DNA from: G963674835 sp963674835
GTDB taxonomy: Bacteria; Planctomycetota; Planctomycetia; Pirellulales; Thermoguttaceae
NCBI GenBank assembly: GCA_963674835.2
Contig: CAXXKC010000002.1
Span: 1,736,001 to 1,800,000 of the forward strand
DNA length: 64,000 bases
Direction of reading: 5' to 3'
Part shown: positions 16,675-26,196 of the stretch, in pieces
Position numbering within the stretch: the first letter of the stretch is position 1
How the letters are laid out: every line of letters begins with the position of its first letter
The notes under the pieces: model-generated
Databases searched by the model: none
What the model was told of the DNA's origin: nothing
Seen by the model: the letters and a program-made list of their open reading frames with translations, nothing else
Program-made: the position numbers and the translations under genes

Positions 16675-18968
16675 ACCGCATGGGTAACGGCGGGCAAAAG
16701 AGGACCCGATCCGAACGAGTGGCGGCATTGGAACTGCCACCCGGAAGTTGGCGGCGCGCGCTGGCGAGTTTGCGTCGGCGCGACGTTCTCGTTCGTCTAA
16801 GCCTGCTCGTGGCAGCGTCGGTGATGCTGTGCGGTGTGATTCGCGGCTGGCAGCCGCCCTTTCCGTACCGGGCCGACGATACGCTGGCGCGGGATGTGAC
16901 AGCGCGGGTTCCGTTTCAGATGGCAGACGTGACGGCAACGGCCGAGGCCAAGGATCGCGCCCGGTGGCAGGTGAAGTACACGTACGTGGTCGATCCGGCG
17001 TCACTGGAGCGGCTGCGCAGCAAGCTGCGCAATCGGGTTGCGGAAGTGATGCGGGCGGCGACGTACGCGGAGGTGGATCCCAAGGTATGGGGAGAGTTTC
17101 AGCCTCCGTTGGAGAAGGGCGCGCCTGGGCCATCGCAGCATCAACTGGCGGAGAGTTTCCGCAAGTTTCACGACGCGTTGGTAGGCGACCAGAACCTGGC
17201 GGCCTTTGAAGAGAATGTGGCCAAGGCACTGGCGCCGTCCGAGACGCGGGGTCTGCTGGAGAAGCTGCCGGGTGGCGGCAACCAGGACGAGATCATCGTT
17301 TATCCGAAAGGGCGCACGCCCGAGGGGGGTGAGACGGTGAAGGTGAGCGACGTGCTGATTGGAAAGGGCACGCCGATCCTGGAGAGCCTTCGGAGCCGGT
17401 TTGGGTCGCCGGACGTGGCCGATCCGGTGTTCGAATGGCTGCGTCCGCGTTTGCCCGATACGCTGACGCTCGACGAGGCGCACACGAAGAAGGCATTGGA
17501 CGCGGCGGTGGCCGGTGTGAAGCCGGTGGTGGTGAACTACGAGGACGGGCAGACGCTGGTGGAGGCGGACAAGCCGCTGCGACGCGACCAGATTGCGCTT
17601 CTGGACGCGGAGTACGAAGCGGCGATGGCGCAGCAATCGCTCGTGGAGCGTCTGGCGCGTGCGGGGTCGATCGTAACGCTGATCCTTGGGTTGTTCGCGC
17701 TTTGCACGCCGTACCTGTTGATGCACGAACGGCGATTGGTGAGCAGCCTGAAGCGTCTGTTCATGATCTTGGCGCTGGTAATCATCACGGTTGCCGCATC
17801 GGTGACATTGGCGCGCTGGCCGGCGGTGGACGGCTGGCGGCTAGAGATCATTCCGGTGCTGCTGTTCGGACAGACGGTGGCGATCGCCTACCGGCAGGAG
17901 TTGGCGCTGCTGTTGGCGGCTGTGGTGGCCATGATCGTGGTGCTGGGGATCGGCACGGGCGTGGGCGGATTCCTGCTGTTGATGGGAGTGACGGCGACGG
18001 CCGTGCTGCAATTGGGACGAATTCGCAGCCGCACGAAGCTGATTTACGTCGGGCTTTGGTCGAGCTTGATCGCCGTGGTTCTGACGATCGCCACGAAGGT
18101 GGTGGAGAATCCGGCGATGATGGGCGAGCCGGCGCTGGCCATGCTCGTTATCAAGGAGGCGGCGAGGAATGCCTTGTGGACGGTAGCGGCAGGATTCCTG
18201 ATGACAGGCTTGCTGCCGTTTATCGAGAGCCTGTTCGGTGTGTTGACGGACATCAGTTTGCTGGAGTTGGGCGACGTGGCCCATCCGCTGCTGCAGGAGT
18301 TGATTCGCCGTGCGCCGAGCACGTACAACCATTCGATCACGGTGGGCTCGATCGCCGAGGCGGCGGCAGAGGCGATCGGCGCTCGCGGTCTGCTGGTGCG
18401 GGTGGGGGCGTATTTCCACGACATCGGCAAGATGCTGAAGCCCGGGTACTTCATCGAAAACCAATCGCCGAACGAGAACCGGCATGATTCGCTCGTTCCG
18501 GCGATGAGCACGCTGGTCATCATTGCGCATATCAAGGATGGTGCCGACTTGGCTCGTCAGCATAACCTGCCGCAGCCGATCGTCGATTTCATTCAGCAGC
18601 ATCACGGCACGACGCTGGTGGAGTATTTCTACGGTCGGGCCAATCAGCAGCATCAGGAAGATCCGAATAGCAGCGAGGTCGACGAGAGCAGCTATCGTTA
18701 CCCGGGGCCGCGGCCGCAGACCAAGGAGGCGGGCGTGCTGATGCTGGCCGACGCCGTGGAAAGCGCCAGCCGTTCGTTGGTCGATCCGACTCCGGCGCGC
18801 ATCGAGAGCCTGGTTCGCGAGATTGCCGAGCGCAAGCTGGATGACGGGCAGTTCGATGAGAGCGGTCTGACGCTTCGCGAGCTTCGCGCCATTGAAGACA
18901 CGATGATCAAATCGCTGACGGCGATCTACCACGGCCGCGTGAAGTATCCGGAGCAGAAGACGGCATAA
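16671..18968 (+). CDS. 7TM-HD domain protein (PgpH/YqfF type)
   Basis: 765 residues. A GTG overlapping the phoH stop (GTGA) is used; an ATG at 16680 is an alternative. Architecture: an N-terminal membrane helix, an extracytoplasmic 7TMR-HDED-like domain to about residue 320, seven closely spaced helices to about residue 520, then a cytoplasmic HD hydrolase with H...HD...D motifs (TYNHSITVGSIAEAAAEAIG, AYFHDIGKMLKPGYFIENQ, FIQQHHGTTLVEYFY, ADAVESASRSL). Characterised members (PgpH) hydrolyse c-di-AMP. The substrate here is inferred from the family only. The gene order phoH-HD-ybeY is widely conserved. Confidence 0.93.
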   Translation: MNRMGNGGQKRTRSERVAALELPPGSWRRALASLRRRDVLVRLSLLVAASVMLCGVIRGWQPPFPYRADDTLARDVTARVPFQMADVTATAEAKDRARWQVKYTYVVDPASLERLRSKLRNRVAEVMRAATYAEVDPKVWGEFQPPLEKGAPGPSQHQLAESFRKFHDALVGDQNLAAFEENVAKALAPSETRGLLEKLPGGGNQDEIIVYPKGRTPEGGETVKVSDVLIGKGTPILESLRSRFGSPDVADPVFEWLRPRLPDTLTLDEAHTKKALDAAVAGVKPVVVNYEDGQTLVEADKPLRRDQIALLDAEYEAAMAQQSLVERLARAGSIVTLILGLFALCTPYLLMHERRLVSSLKRLFMILALVIITVAASVTLARWPAVDGWRLEIIPVLLFGQTVAIAYRQELALLLAAVVAMIVVLGIGTGVGGFLLLMGVTATAVLQLGRIRSRTKLIYVGLWSSLIAVVLTIATKVVENPAMMGEPALAMLVIKEAARNALWTVAAGFLMTGLLPFIESLFGVLTDISLLELGDVAHPLLQELIRRAPSTYNHSITVGSIAEAAAEAIGARGLLVRVGAYFHDIGKMLKPGYFIENQSPNENRHDSLVPAMSTLVIIAHIKDGADLARQHNLPQPIVDFIQQHHGTTLVEYFYGRANQQHQEDPNSSEVDESSYRYPGPRPQTKEAGVLMLADAVESASRSLVDPTPARIESLVREIAERKLDDGQFDESGLTLRELRAIEDTMIKSLTAIYHGRVKYPEQKTA

Positions 18969-19005
18969 GTGGTGGTGGGTAACCGGTGAGCGGCGGTGGG
19001 AGCGG

Positions 19006-19506
19006 ATGATCGACGTAGCAATCGCCAACGAACAATCGACTCTGGCCGTGGACGAGGATCGCCTGCGACGGGCCGTGGCGATGGTGCTTGGCGATGCGGA
19101 GATTGCCGAGGCGACCGTGAGCGTGGCCGTGGTGGATGATCCGACGATCCATCGGCTGAACCGGCAGTATTTGGACCACGACTATGCGACCGACGTGCTC
19201 AGCTTCCTGCTGGACCGCGACGAGCGGTCACTGGATGGTGAGGTCGTGGTGAGCGCAGATACGGCGGCAAGTTGCGCCGGCCGGTACGGGTGGTCGGCAG
19301 AAGATGAACTGCTGTTGTACGTTGTGCATGGAATGTTGCATCTGGTAGGCTACGATGACGGGGAACCGGAGGAGCGAGCCGAGATGCGGAGCCAAGAGCG
19401 GGCCTGTCTGGAACGCTTTGGGATGACGCCGCCTGTGGAGGAGATGAACCGAACGACCCCGTCGCGGCAGCGGGGCATGGCCCGTGGAGGCAAGAGAGCA
19501 TCGTGA
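19006..19506 (+). CDS. ybeY: YbeY family rRNA maturation endoribonuclease
   Basis: 166 residues. YbeY is a metal-dependent RNase needed for 16S rRNA 3' processing and ribosome quality control. The family blocks are present: NRQYLDHDYATDVLSFLLD near residue 52 and GEVVVSADTA near 79. The zinc motif normally reads H-G-x-L-H-L-x-G-Y-D-H; here it is H108-G-M-L-H112-L-V-G-Y-D-D118, so Asp replaces the third His ligand. Asp can ligate metal, and a functional enzyme remains likely. The stop overlaps the GTG start of the next gene. Confidence 0.94.
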   Translation: MIDVAIANEQSTLAVDEDRLRRAVAMVLGDAEIAEATVSVAVVDDPTIHRLNRQYLDHDYATDVLSFLLDRDERSLDGEVVVSADTAASCAGRYGWSAEDELLLYVVHGMLHLVGYDDGEPEERAEMRSQERACLERFGMTPPVEEMNRTTPSRQRGMARGGKRAS

Positions 19507-20789
19507 GCGCCGACGCGCTGTTTTGGCTGGCGTTGGCCAGCCTCATCGTGACCGGCCTGGCGGCAATCGGCACCAGGTCGCTCACCGATTTTTCCCGGCA
19601 TGGACTGGAGGAGATCTGCCGTCGTCGCGGGTCTCCGGAACGTTTGGGCGACATTCTGCGTGGGTACGATCACGCGGCGCTGTCGGCCGAAACGTTGCAG
19701 GTCGTGGCTACGGCGGCGTTTGTGGGGACGGCCGCGCTGTGGTTCCTACGAGCGGAGCCCGACCCGGGATGGCCGTCGCTCATTCTTGCCGCAACGATCG
19801 GCGCTGTGTTGCTTTTGGCGGCCGAGATCTGGATTCCGTGGGCAACGACGCGGCTTTGGGCAGAGCCTTTTCTGTACGTGACGTGGCCGATCTGGCGGCT
19901 GATCGGTGCGATTCTTTCGCCTTTGGTGCTGGGGGCCTGGTTCGTGGACGTGATCCTGCATCGGCTAGCCGGGCGCGTGCCGGAGGAGCCGGACGAGGAG
20001 TCGTTCGAAGACGAGATTCGAACCGTGGTGACCGAGGGCCACCGAGAAGGGCTTCTGGAAGAGGACGCCCGGGACATGATCGAGGGGGTGATCGAGCTCG
20101 GCGACGTCGATGTGTCGGAGATCATGACGCCGCGAACGGATATGATATCGCTTTCGAAGGCGTTTTCCTGGCAGGAGGCGCTGGATTTCATCGTCCAGAT
20201 AGGGCATACACGGATTCCGGTGTATGACCGCAATCGGGACGACATCATCGGGATACTGTACGTGAAGGACCTGCTACCGGAGCTGGCCAAGGGACCGAAC
20301 GAGCCGGTGCGGCCTTGGACGGATCTGCTTCGGGAGCCGTATTTCGTGCCGGAGACCAAGCCGGTCGACGTGCTTCTGCAGGAATTTCAGCTCACGCGGA
20401 ACCATATGGCCGTGGTGCTGGACGAATACGGCGGCGTGTCGGGGCTGGTGACGATGGAGGACGCCCTGGAAGAGATCGTCGGCGAGATCGTCGACGAGTC
20501 GGACATGGACCTGGTAGACGGCATCCGGCAGATCGACCCGGCGGTGGCGGAGGTGTTGGGCAAGGTTCACGTGGACGAGATCAACGAGCGGCTGAATCTG
20601 GACCTGCCGGAAGAGGAAGATTTCGATACGATTGGCGGTATGGTGTTCAGCCGGCTGGGTCACGTGCCGGTTCCGGGCGAGGAAGTGGTTTCCGGCAATG
20701 TTCGGATTACGGTGCTGGAGGCAACGCGGCGGCGGATTGAACGCGTGCGGATTGAGGTGCTGGATCGTTCGCATGCGGAAACGGCGTGA
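19503..20789 (+). CDS. CorC/HlyC-type CBS-domain membrane protein
   Basis: 428 residues from a GTG that overlaps the ybeY stop. The first 140 residues hold three or four membrane helices (DUF21/CNNM-like region, diverged). Next comes an acidic linker, EEDARDMIEGVIELGDVDVS, then a CBS pair starting IMTPRTDMISLSK and GHTRIPVYDRNRDDIIGILY with NHMAVVLDEYGGVSGLVTME, and a C-terminal CorC_HlyC domain (DTIGGMVFSRLGHVPVPGEE). Relatives act in Mg2+/Co2+ efflux or membrane integrity. The adenine-nucleotide-binding role of the CBS pair is family knowledge. Confidence 0.9.
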   Translation: MSADALFWLALASLIVTGLAAIGTRSLTDFSRHGLEEICRRRGSPERLGDILRGYDHAALSAETLQVVATAAFVGTAALWFLRAEPDPGWPSLILAATIGAVLLLAAEIWIPWATTRLWAEPFLYVTWPIWRLIGAILSPLVLGAWFVDVILHRLAGRVPEEPDEESFEDEIRTVVTEGHREGLLEEDARDMIEGVIELGDVDVSEIMTPRTDMISLSKAFSWQEALDFIVQIGHTRIPVYDRNRDDIIGILYVKDLLPELAKGPNEPVRPWTDLLREPYFVPETKPVDVLLQEFQLTRNHMAVVLDEYGGVSGLVTMEDALEEIVGEIVDESDMDLVDGIRQIDPAVAEVLGKVHVDEINERLNLDLPEEEDFDTIGGMVFSRLGHVPVPGEEVVSGNVRITVLEATRRRIERVRIEVLDRSHAETA

Positions 20790-20802
20790 GTGGGGGAGTG
20801 GG

Positions 20803-20837
20803 GTGGTGGGGCTCGCTGCGCTCGGCCCACCCTACGG
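20803..20837 (+). repeat. CTCGGCCCACCCTACGG repeat, copy 1
   Basis: 35-base sequence beginning GTGGTGGGGCTCGCTGCG and ending CTCGGCCCACCCTACGG, located between the CBS protein and recO. Near-identical copies occur at 46124, 47698 and 49242. Confidence 0.8.
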
Positions 20838-20889
20838 CCTGGCTCGTGCCATCCTGCGGTTTGGTGATCGGTGGATGGTTCTGTGTTGA

Positions 20890-21657
20890 GTGCGGCTTGC
20901 CGTGGGTGCTGAGAAAGCTACTGCCCTGGTGCTTCGCGTGATCGAGTTCAGTGAGACGAGCTTGATCGTAACGTTGTTTACGCGGGAATTTGGCAAGATA
21001 AGCGGTTTAGCGAAGGGGGCGAGGCGATTGAAGGGCCCGTTCGAGTCTGCTCTTGACCTGTTGGCCCTCTGTCGAATAGTCTTCCTCCGCAAATCGTCCG
21101 AGACACTCGACTTGTTGACCGAAGCCAAGCTCGTGCGACGGTTCCGACCGTCGGGCCGGGACCTGGGTAGTCTGTACGCCGGCTACTACGTGGCGGAACT
21201 GTTGAATGAGCTGACCGATCAGTACGACCCTCATCCGGAGCTGTTCGACCTGGCGGAAGCCACGTTGGCAGCGTTGTCGGCGGGAGAGCCGGTACTGCAC
21301 TGGGTGCTGCGGTTCGAGTTGGGTGCGTTGCGAATCCTGGGACATCTGCCATCGCTGCAGAGCTGCGCCGAATGTGGCGCGGAGGTGGCGATGAGCGGCC
21401 GGGTGGCATTCGGGCAGTTGCAGGGCGGCGTGCTTTGTGGGCGTTGCCGCCAGGGAAAGACACAAGTCGTGTCGCTAAGTGCGGGAGTGCTTCGCATGAT
21501 GAGCCTGATGGCCGATCCGGAGAACCGCACGTGGCAGCGCATCCAGATTGATTCGCGGAGCCGTGGGGAAATGCGCGGCGCCATGAACCACTACTTGTAC
21601 AGCACGCTGGGCAGGAAGCCTCGCATGCACCAGTACCTGGGAATACTGACGGGCTGA
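20890..21657 (+). CDS. recO: DNA repair protein RecO
   Basis: 255 residues from a GTG at 20890 (a second GTG at 20902 is possible). RecO helps load RecA at single-strand gaps with RecF and RecR. The N-terminal OB-fold is seen in ATALVLRVIEFSETSLIVTL and TREFGKISGLAKGARRLKGP. A helical C-terminal domain carries a four-cysteine zinc motif, CAECG near residue 160 and CGRC near 180, and ends in the expected YLYSTLGRKPRMHQYL. The length is typical. Confidence 0.94.
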   Translation: MRLAVGAEKATALVLRVIEFSETSLIVTLFTREFGKISGLAKGARRLKGPFESALDLLALCRIVFLRKSSETLDLLTEAKLVRRFRPSGRDLGSLYAGYYVAELLNELTDQYDPHPELFDLAEATLAALSAGEPVLHWVLRFELGALRILGHLPSLQSCAECGAEVAMSGRVAFGQLQGGVLCGRCRQGKTQVVSLSAGVLRMMSLMADPENRTWQRIQIDSRSRGEMRGAMNHYLYSTLGRKPRMHQYLGILTG

Positions 21658-21699
21658 AGGCCGCCGCATTGCGGCGATTGCACGACAAGGACGTCCTGC

Positions 21700-23073
21700 A
21701 TGTTCGCACACGCATTGAAGCTTCTACCGGCGGTCGTGCTGCTGTCGTGGGCGGTGGGGTGCCAGAGCGTACCGCCGTTGCCCAACGGCACCAATCCGCA
21801 GGAATACAACAAGCCCGTAGCTGAGCACCCTCTGTGGGACCGCCTGATGGGTCGCGATCCGGCGCCGCCGGCGTCGGAAGGTGTGCCTGCGACAGAGAAC
21901 CAGGCGGCATCGGGCGTCGTACCCACTTCGGCGACCGAACCGGTCACGGATCCGGCAACCCACACGACCGTTGTGCCGCCAGCGGGGTCGAAGGATGATC
22001 CGCTGACGAAGAACAAGGAGGAGGAGGAAGAGACGAGTTTTCTGGACTCGCTCTCTCCGTCGCGGATTGCCAAGAACGTCAAGGCGATGGCGGGCTATGG
22101 GCCGGACGAGAAGATCGCCCGGGCGGCGTTCAAAGAGGGAGAGAGCCTGTACACGGAGAAGAAATTCGAGGAGGCGGCGGCCAAGTTTTCGACGGCCGCT
22201 TCGCGCTGGCCTGACTCGCCGCTGGAGGAGGACGCCCTGTTCCTGATGGGCGAGTGTTACTTCTTCACCGATCAGTACACGAAGGCGAACGACACGTACG
22301 GCAAGCTGTTGAAGAAGTATGAGTTCTCGCGGCACTTAGACAAGACGGTGGCGAGAATGTTCGCGATCGGGCGCTATTGGGAGCAGGTGTATGACGTCGA
22401 TCCGCACTGGCCGATCACGCCAAATCTGACCGACAACAAGCGTCCGATGTTCGACACGCTGGGACACTCGATCAAGGCGTACGAGCAGGTGCGATTGAAC
22501 GATCCCACCGGTCCGCTGGCGGACGACGCGGTGATGGCGACGGCGAACTCGTACTTCACGCACGGCCGCTACGAGGAGGCGGCGTACAACTACGACCAGA
22601 TTCGCAAGGAATACCCGAAGAGCGAACACCAGGTTCCGGCGAGGCTTCTTGGTGTGAAGAGCAAGATGGAAGTGTACCAGGGCTCGATGTATGACGGCAC
22701 GCCCTTGAAGGAGGCGGGTGAGATGGCGCAGGAGACCCTGACGCAATTCCCCGACCAGTTGGGCAAGGAGAAATCGCGACTGGTGCAGACGAAGAACGAG
22801 ATTGTGGCGGAGCAGGCCGCGCGCGACTGGGCGATTGCCCAATTCTATGAGAAGAAGAAGTTCTACGGGGCAGCCCGCTACTACTATGCCGAGGTCATCA
22901 AGAGTCATCCCCAGACGGAGTACGCGGTCAAAGCGCGGAACCGGTTGGAGGAGATCAAGGATTATCCGGCGGAGCCGACGAACTACGTCAAGCAGTTGAC
23001 CGACCTGATTCCGTCGTCGCACAAGACGCTGCCACTGAAGCAGCAGCCGCTTTCTTCGGGCGCCCCGCCATGA
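21700..23073 (+). CDS. BamD-like TPR lipoprotein
   Basis: 457 residues. The start MFAHALKLLPAVVLLSWAVG followed by CQS is a lipoprotein signal with Cys at about residue 21. A disordered, proline/threonine-rich region to about residue 110 precedes TPR-like units: FKEGESLYTEKKFEEAAAKF, DALFLMGECYFFTDQYTKAN, ADDAVMATANSYFTHGRYEE and WAIAQFYEKKKFYGAARYYY. This matches the YfiO/BamD style, in which tetratricopeptides help fold outer-membrane proteins. An insert of about 100 residues makes it longer than E. coli BamD. It overlaps the next lipoprotein gene by 4 bases (ATGA). Confidence 0.85.
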   Translation: MFAHALKLLPAVVLLSWAVGCQSVPPLPNGTNPQEYNKPVAEHPLWDRLMGRDPAPPASEGVPATENQAASGVVPTSATEPVTDPATHTTVVPPAGSKDDPLTKNKEEEEETSFLDSLSPSRIAKNVKAMAGYGPDEKIARAAFKEGESLYTEKKFEEAAAKFSTAASRWPDSPLEEDALFLMGECYFFTDQYTKANDTYGKLLKKYEFSRHLDKTVARMFAIGRYWEQVYDVDPHWPITPNLTDNKRPMFDTLGHSIKAYEQVRLNDPTGPLADDAVMATANSYFTHGRYEEAAYNYDQIRKEYPKSEHQVPARLLGVKSKMEVYQGSMYDGTPLKEAGEMAQETLTQFPDQLGKEKSRLVQTKNEIVAEQAARDWAIAQFYEKKKFYGAARYYYAEVIKSHPQTEYAVKARNRLEEIKDYPAEPTNYVKQLTDLIPSSHKTLPLKQQPLSSGAPP

Positions 23074-23723
23074 CCGGTTTGAGACTCGCTTTGTTGCCAT
23101 GGACTCGTGCACCGCGCCGCTTGCGGGAGGCTGACGGTGGAAGGTTGCGGTGTGCGCGTTGTCGTATGGAGGGAGTGGCAGGAGCTGTTTCATCACCGTT
23201 GCGGCAGTCGACGCGGTGGTTGGTGCTCTTGGTGGGTCTAGTCGCCGTGGCGGGCTGTGCCGGCTATCAGGTGGGCAATTGGTCGCTCTATCCATCGGAT
23301 ATTCACACCGTGTATGTGCCGATGTTCGAGTCGGCGACGTTCCGGCGCGGTGTCGCCGAGTGGCTCACGGAAGCCGTGGTGAAGGAGATCGAAAGCAAGA
23401 CGCCGTACAAGGTGGTGAGCACACCGAACGCCGATAGCGTGTTGACGGGGCGTATCGTGTCCGAGACCCAGAGCATTCTGATTCAGAACGAGTACAACGA
23501 TCCGCGCGAAGTGCAGCTCCAGTTGCTGGTGAATGTGCAGTGGGTCGACCGGCGATCGAACCAGTTGATGCGAGGCTCGGTTCCCGTACCTGCGGAGTTG
23601 GCCCAGGTGCAGGGGACGGGCATGCTGGTCGCGGAGGTAGGCCAGTCGGTGGCCACGGCCGAGCAGCAAGCGATCGAGAAGATCGCGGCGCGGATCGTGG
23701 GCATGATGGAGACTCCGTGGTAG
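23070..23723 (+). CDS. LptE-like lipoprotein
   Basis: 217 residues from the ATG that overlaps the previous stop; an ATG at 23166 would give a cleaner lipoprotein signal (STRWLVLLVGLVAVAGCAGY). The mature part, GYQVGNWSLYPSDIHTVYVP followed by MFESATFRRGVAEWLTEAVV, matches the LptE fold that plugs the LptD outer-membrane LPS translocon. It is encoded with a BamD-like protein, which supports an outer-membrane biogenesis unit. LptD itself is not in the window. Confidence 0.82.
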   Translation: MTGLRLALLPWTRAPRRLREADGGRLRCARCRMEGVAGAVSSPLRQSTRWLVLLVGLVAVAGCAGYQVGNWSLYPSDIHTVYVPMFESATFRRGVAEWLTEAVVKEIESKTPYKVVSTPNADSVLTGRIVSETQSILIQNEYNDPREVQLQLLVNVQWVDRRSNQLMRGSVPVPAELAQVQGTGMLVAEVGQSVATAEQQAIEKIAARIVGMMETPW

Positions 23724-23733
23724 ACTGGCGGTT

Positions 23734-24612
23734 GTGGAACACGCACACCCCTCTGATCGCGCCGATTCGTGGCAGCTTCGCCACCAGACGCTGCGGTTGC
23801 ATCGCCGACCGCTGGTGATGGGGATTCTGAACGTTACGCCGGACAGTTTCTCCGACGGGGGCCAGTTCTTCGATCCGGCTGCGGCCATCGACCGGGGTCT
23901 GCAGCTTGTGGCCGACGGGGCCGACTTGTTGGACATTGGCGGCGAGAGCACTCGGCCTCGGGCAACGCCGGTGAGTGAGGCGGAGGAATTGAGGCGTGTC
24001 GGGCCGGTTGTGGCGGAGATCTGCCGGCAGTGCGACGTGCCCGTGTCGATCGATACGACGAAAGCGGTTGTCGCCCGAGAGGCAATTGCCGCCGGCGCCC
24101 AGATCATCAACGACGTGTCGGCCCTGACGTGGGATCCGGAGATGCTGCCGCTGGCGCTGGAATCGGGTGCGGGGGTGTGTGCGATGCACATGCCGGGCAC
24201 ACCGCAGACGATGCAGGAGCTTGCTGACTACGAGGACGTGGTGGCGGAGGTCTGTGCGTATCTGGGGCGGCGGCGGGATGTGCTGGTTGCGGCGGGAATT
24301 GCCGCTGAGCGGATCGCCCTGGATCCGGGAATCGGCTTTGGGAAGACGACGAAGCACAACTTGGCACTGTTGAGCCAGATTGGGCGTCTGCACGAACTGG
24401 GATGCCCGATTCTGGTGGGCCACTCACGCAAGAGGTTCATTGGGCAGGTGCTGGATAACCCAGAAGCGGATCGTACGGCGGGCACGATCGGCGTTGCCCT
24501 GGCGATGGCCCTTCAGGGGGTGCAGATTGTCCGCGTGCATGATGTTGCGGCCGTCCGGCAGGCGCTGGTGTTGTTCGAGGCAACGGGCGGCCTTGGCCAG
24601 GAGCGGCCATAG
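23734..24612 (+). CDS. folP: Dihydropteroate synthase
   Basis: 292 residues from a GTG at 23734; an ATG at 23818 would remove residues usual in the family. It joins p-aminobenzoate to 7,8-dihydropterin pyrophosphate in folate synthesis and is the sulfonamide target. Motifs: VMGILNVTPDSFSDGGQFFD, DLLDIGGESTRPRATPVSEA, VPVSIDTTKAVVAREAI, INDVSALTWDP, CAMHMPGTPQTMQ, IALDPGIGFGKTTKHNLALL, PILVGHSRKRFIG and the terminal IVRVHDVAAVRQAL. All binding-site elements appear intact. It starts 10 bases after the LptE-like gene. Confidence 0.97.
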   Translation: MEHAHPSDRADSWQLRHQTLRLHRRPLVMGILNVTPDSFSDGGQFFDPAAAIDRGLQLVADGADLLDIGGESTRPRATPVSEAEELRRVGPVVAEICRQCDVPVSIDTTKAVVAREAIAAGAQIINDVSALTWDPEMLPLALESGAGVCAMHMPGTPQTMQELADYEDVVAEVCAYLGRRRDVLVAAGIAAERIALDPGIGFGKTTKHNLALLSQIGRLHELGCPILVGHSRKRFIGQVLDNPEADRTAGTIGVALAMALQGVQIVRVHDVAAVRQALVLFEATGGLGQERP

Positions 24613-24849
24613 CGGCGGACGACGCGCCGGCGAGGCGAAGCCGTTGGACAGAAAGCTGTGCTGGGCAGCGGGTTACGACGGGCGGCGACGGGTGGCTGCA
24701 TCGGCAATCTCCGTTGACTTGGACCGCCTGAAAAGGGATACTTCTGTGTTGGCTGGCGGTGTGGCATCGTTTGCCGGGGGCGGGACCCCGCGCGGGCTTA
24801 TTCGGCGGTCCACCAGTCAGCATCAGCGTAACACCTTGGAGGTTGGTCC

Positions 24850-26130
24850 GTGGCAGCATCTTCCGGCGAGAACAGCGATCTCCGCGAATACTGCGAGCAG
24901 GTGGCGCGCCGCGCCAAGCAGGCGTCAGCTGAAATGGCCGTGGTAACGGGCGCGCAGAAGCTGGCCTGGCTGGAACGGAGCGCGCGGCTATTGGACGAAC
25001 GTTCGCTGGCGCTGACGGAAGCGAACCGACTCGATCTGGCGGCTGCGCCGAGTTTCGGGCTGACGGAGGCGCAGGTCGATCGGTTGCGATTGACGCCGGA
25101 GCGGATCGACGGGATCGCCCAATCGATGCACGAGGTGGCCCAGTTGGCGGACCCGATCGGCGAGGTGATGTCGTCGTCGGTTCGTCCGAACGGGCTGGAG
25201 GTGCTGAAGGTGCGCGTGCCGTTGGGGGTGATTTTCTTCATCTACGAGTCGCGGCCGAACGTGACGGCCGACGCGGCCGCGTTGTGCGTGAAGAGTGGCA
25301 ACGCGGTGATTCTGCGCGGCGGCAAGGAGGCGGCGCACTCGAACGCTGCGATCACGGAGATTTTGGCCGAGGCGGCCGCTGATGTGGGCTTGCCGAACCA
25401 TGCGGTGCAGTTGGTGGCTACGGCGGATCGGCAGGCGGTGGGCCATTTCCTGAACATGCCCGAGTATATCAACGTGGCGATTCCGCGGGGCGGGGAGAGT
25501 CTGATCCGCCGGGTGAGCGAAGAGGCGAAGATGCCGGTGATCAAGCATTTCGCCGGCAACTGCCACGTGTATCTGGATCGGTCGGCGGACGCGGAGTTGG
25601 CGGAGCAGTTGGTGGTCAACTCGAAGTGCCAGCGCATGGGCGTGTGCAACGCCGCGGAGTCGCTATTGGTTCACGCCGCGTGCGCGCCGGTGCTGTTGCC
25701 GCGCGTAGCGAAGGCGTTGATCGCGCAGGGCGTGGAGATCCGGGGCGACGAGCGCACACGTCAACTTGTCCGCGAGGCGAAGCCGGCCAGCGAGCAGGAC
25801 TATTACGAAGAGTATCTCGGGCCGATCATTTCGGTGAAGGTGGTCGATTCGCTGGACGAGGCAATCGAGCACATCAACCGATACAGTTCGCAGCATACGG
25901 AGGCGATCGTGACGGCCGACCTGGACTCGGCCCGGCAGTTCGCCGCCCGAGTGGACAGCTCGGCAGTGATGATCAACGCGAGTACGCGATTCAACGACGG
26001 GGGCCAGTTCGGGCTGGGGGCGGAGATCGGTATCAGCACGGACAAGTTTCACGCGCGCGGCCCCTGCGGCATTAGTGAGTTGACCAGTTACAAGTACGTC
26101 GTCTACGGCTCGGGTCAGATTCGCTCATAA
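24850..26130 (+). CDS. proA: Glutamate-5-semialdehyde dehydrogenase (gamma-glutamyl phosphate reductase)
   Basis: 426 residues from a GTG at 24850. It reduces glutamyl-5-phosphate with NADPH to glutamate semialdehyde, the second step of proline synthesis. Aldehyde-dehydrogenase-fold motifs: VRVPLGVIFFIYESRPNVTA, SGNAVILRGGKEAAHSN, YINVAIPRGGESLIRRVSEE, VIKHFAGNCHVYLD and QRMGVCNAAESLLVH with the catalytic Cys near residue 266. The end ARGPCGISELTSYKYVVYGS is typical. The partner proB is not adjacent. Confidence 0.96.
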   Translation: MAASSGENSDLREYCEQVARRAKQASAEMAVVTGAQKLAWLERSARLLDERSLALTEANRLDLAAAPSFGLTEAQVDRLRLTPERIDGIAQSMHEVAQLADPIGEVMSSSVRPNGLEVLKVRVPLGVIFFIYESRPNVTADAAALCVKSGNAVILRGGKEAAHSNAAITEILAEAAADVGLPNHAVQLVATADRQAVGHFLNMPEYINVAIPRGGESLIRRVSEEAKMPVIKHFAGNCHVYLDRSADAELAEQLVVNSKCQRMGVCNAAESLLVHAACAPVLLPRVAKALIAQGVEIRGDERTRQLVREAKPASEQDYYEEYLGPIISVKVVDSLDEAIEHINRYSSQHTEAIVTADLDSARQFAARVDSSAVMINASTRFNDGGQFGLGAEIGISTDKFHARGPCGISELTSYKYVVYGSGQIRS

Positions 26131-26196
26131 GGAGCGGATCTCCGTAGGCGCGGCAAGGATGCCCCACAGGCATCGCATACTTCGAAGGATGATGCG

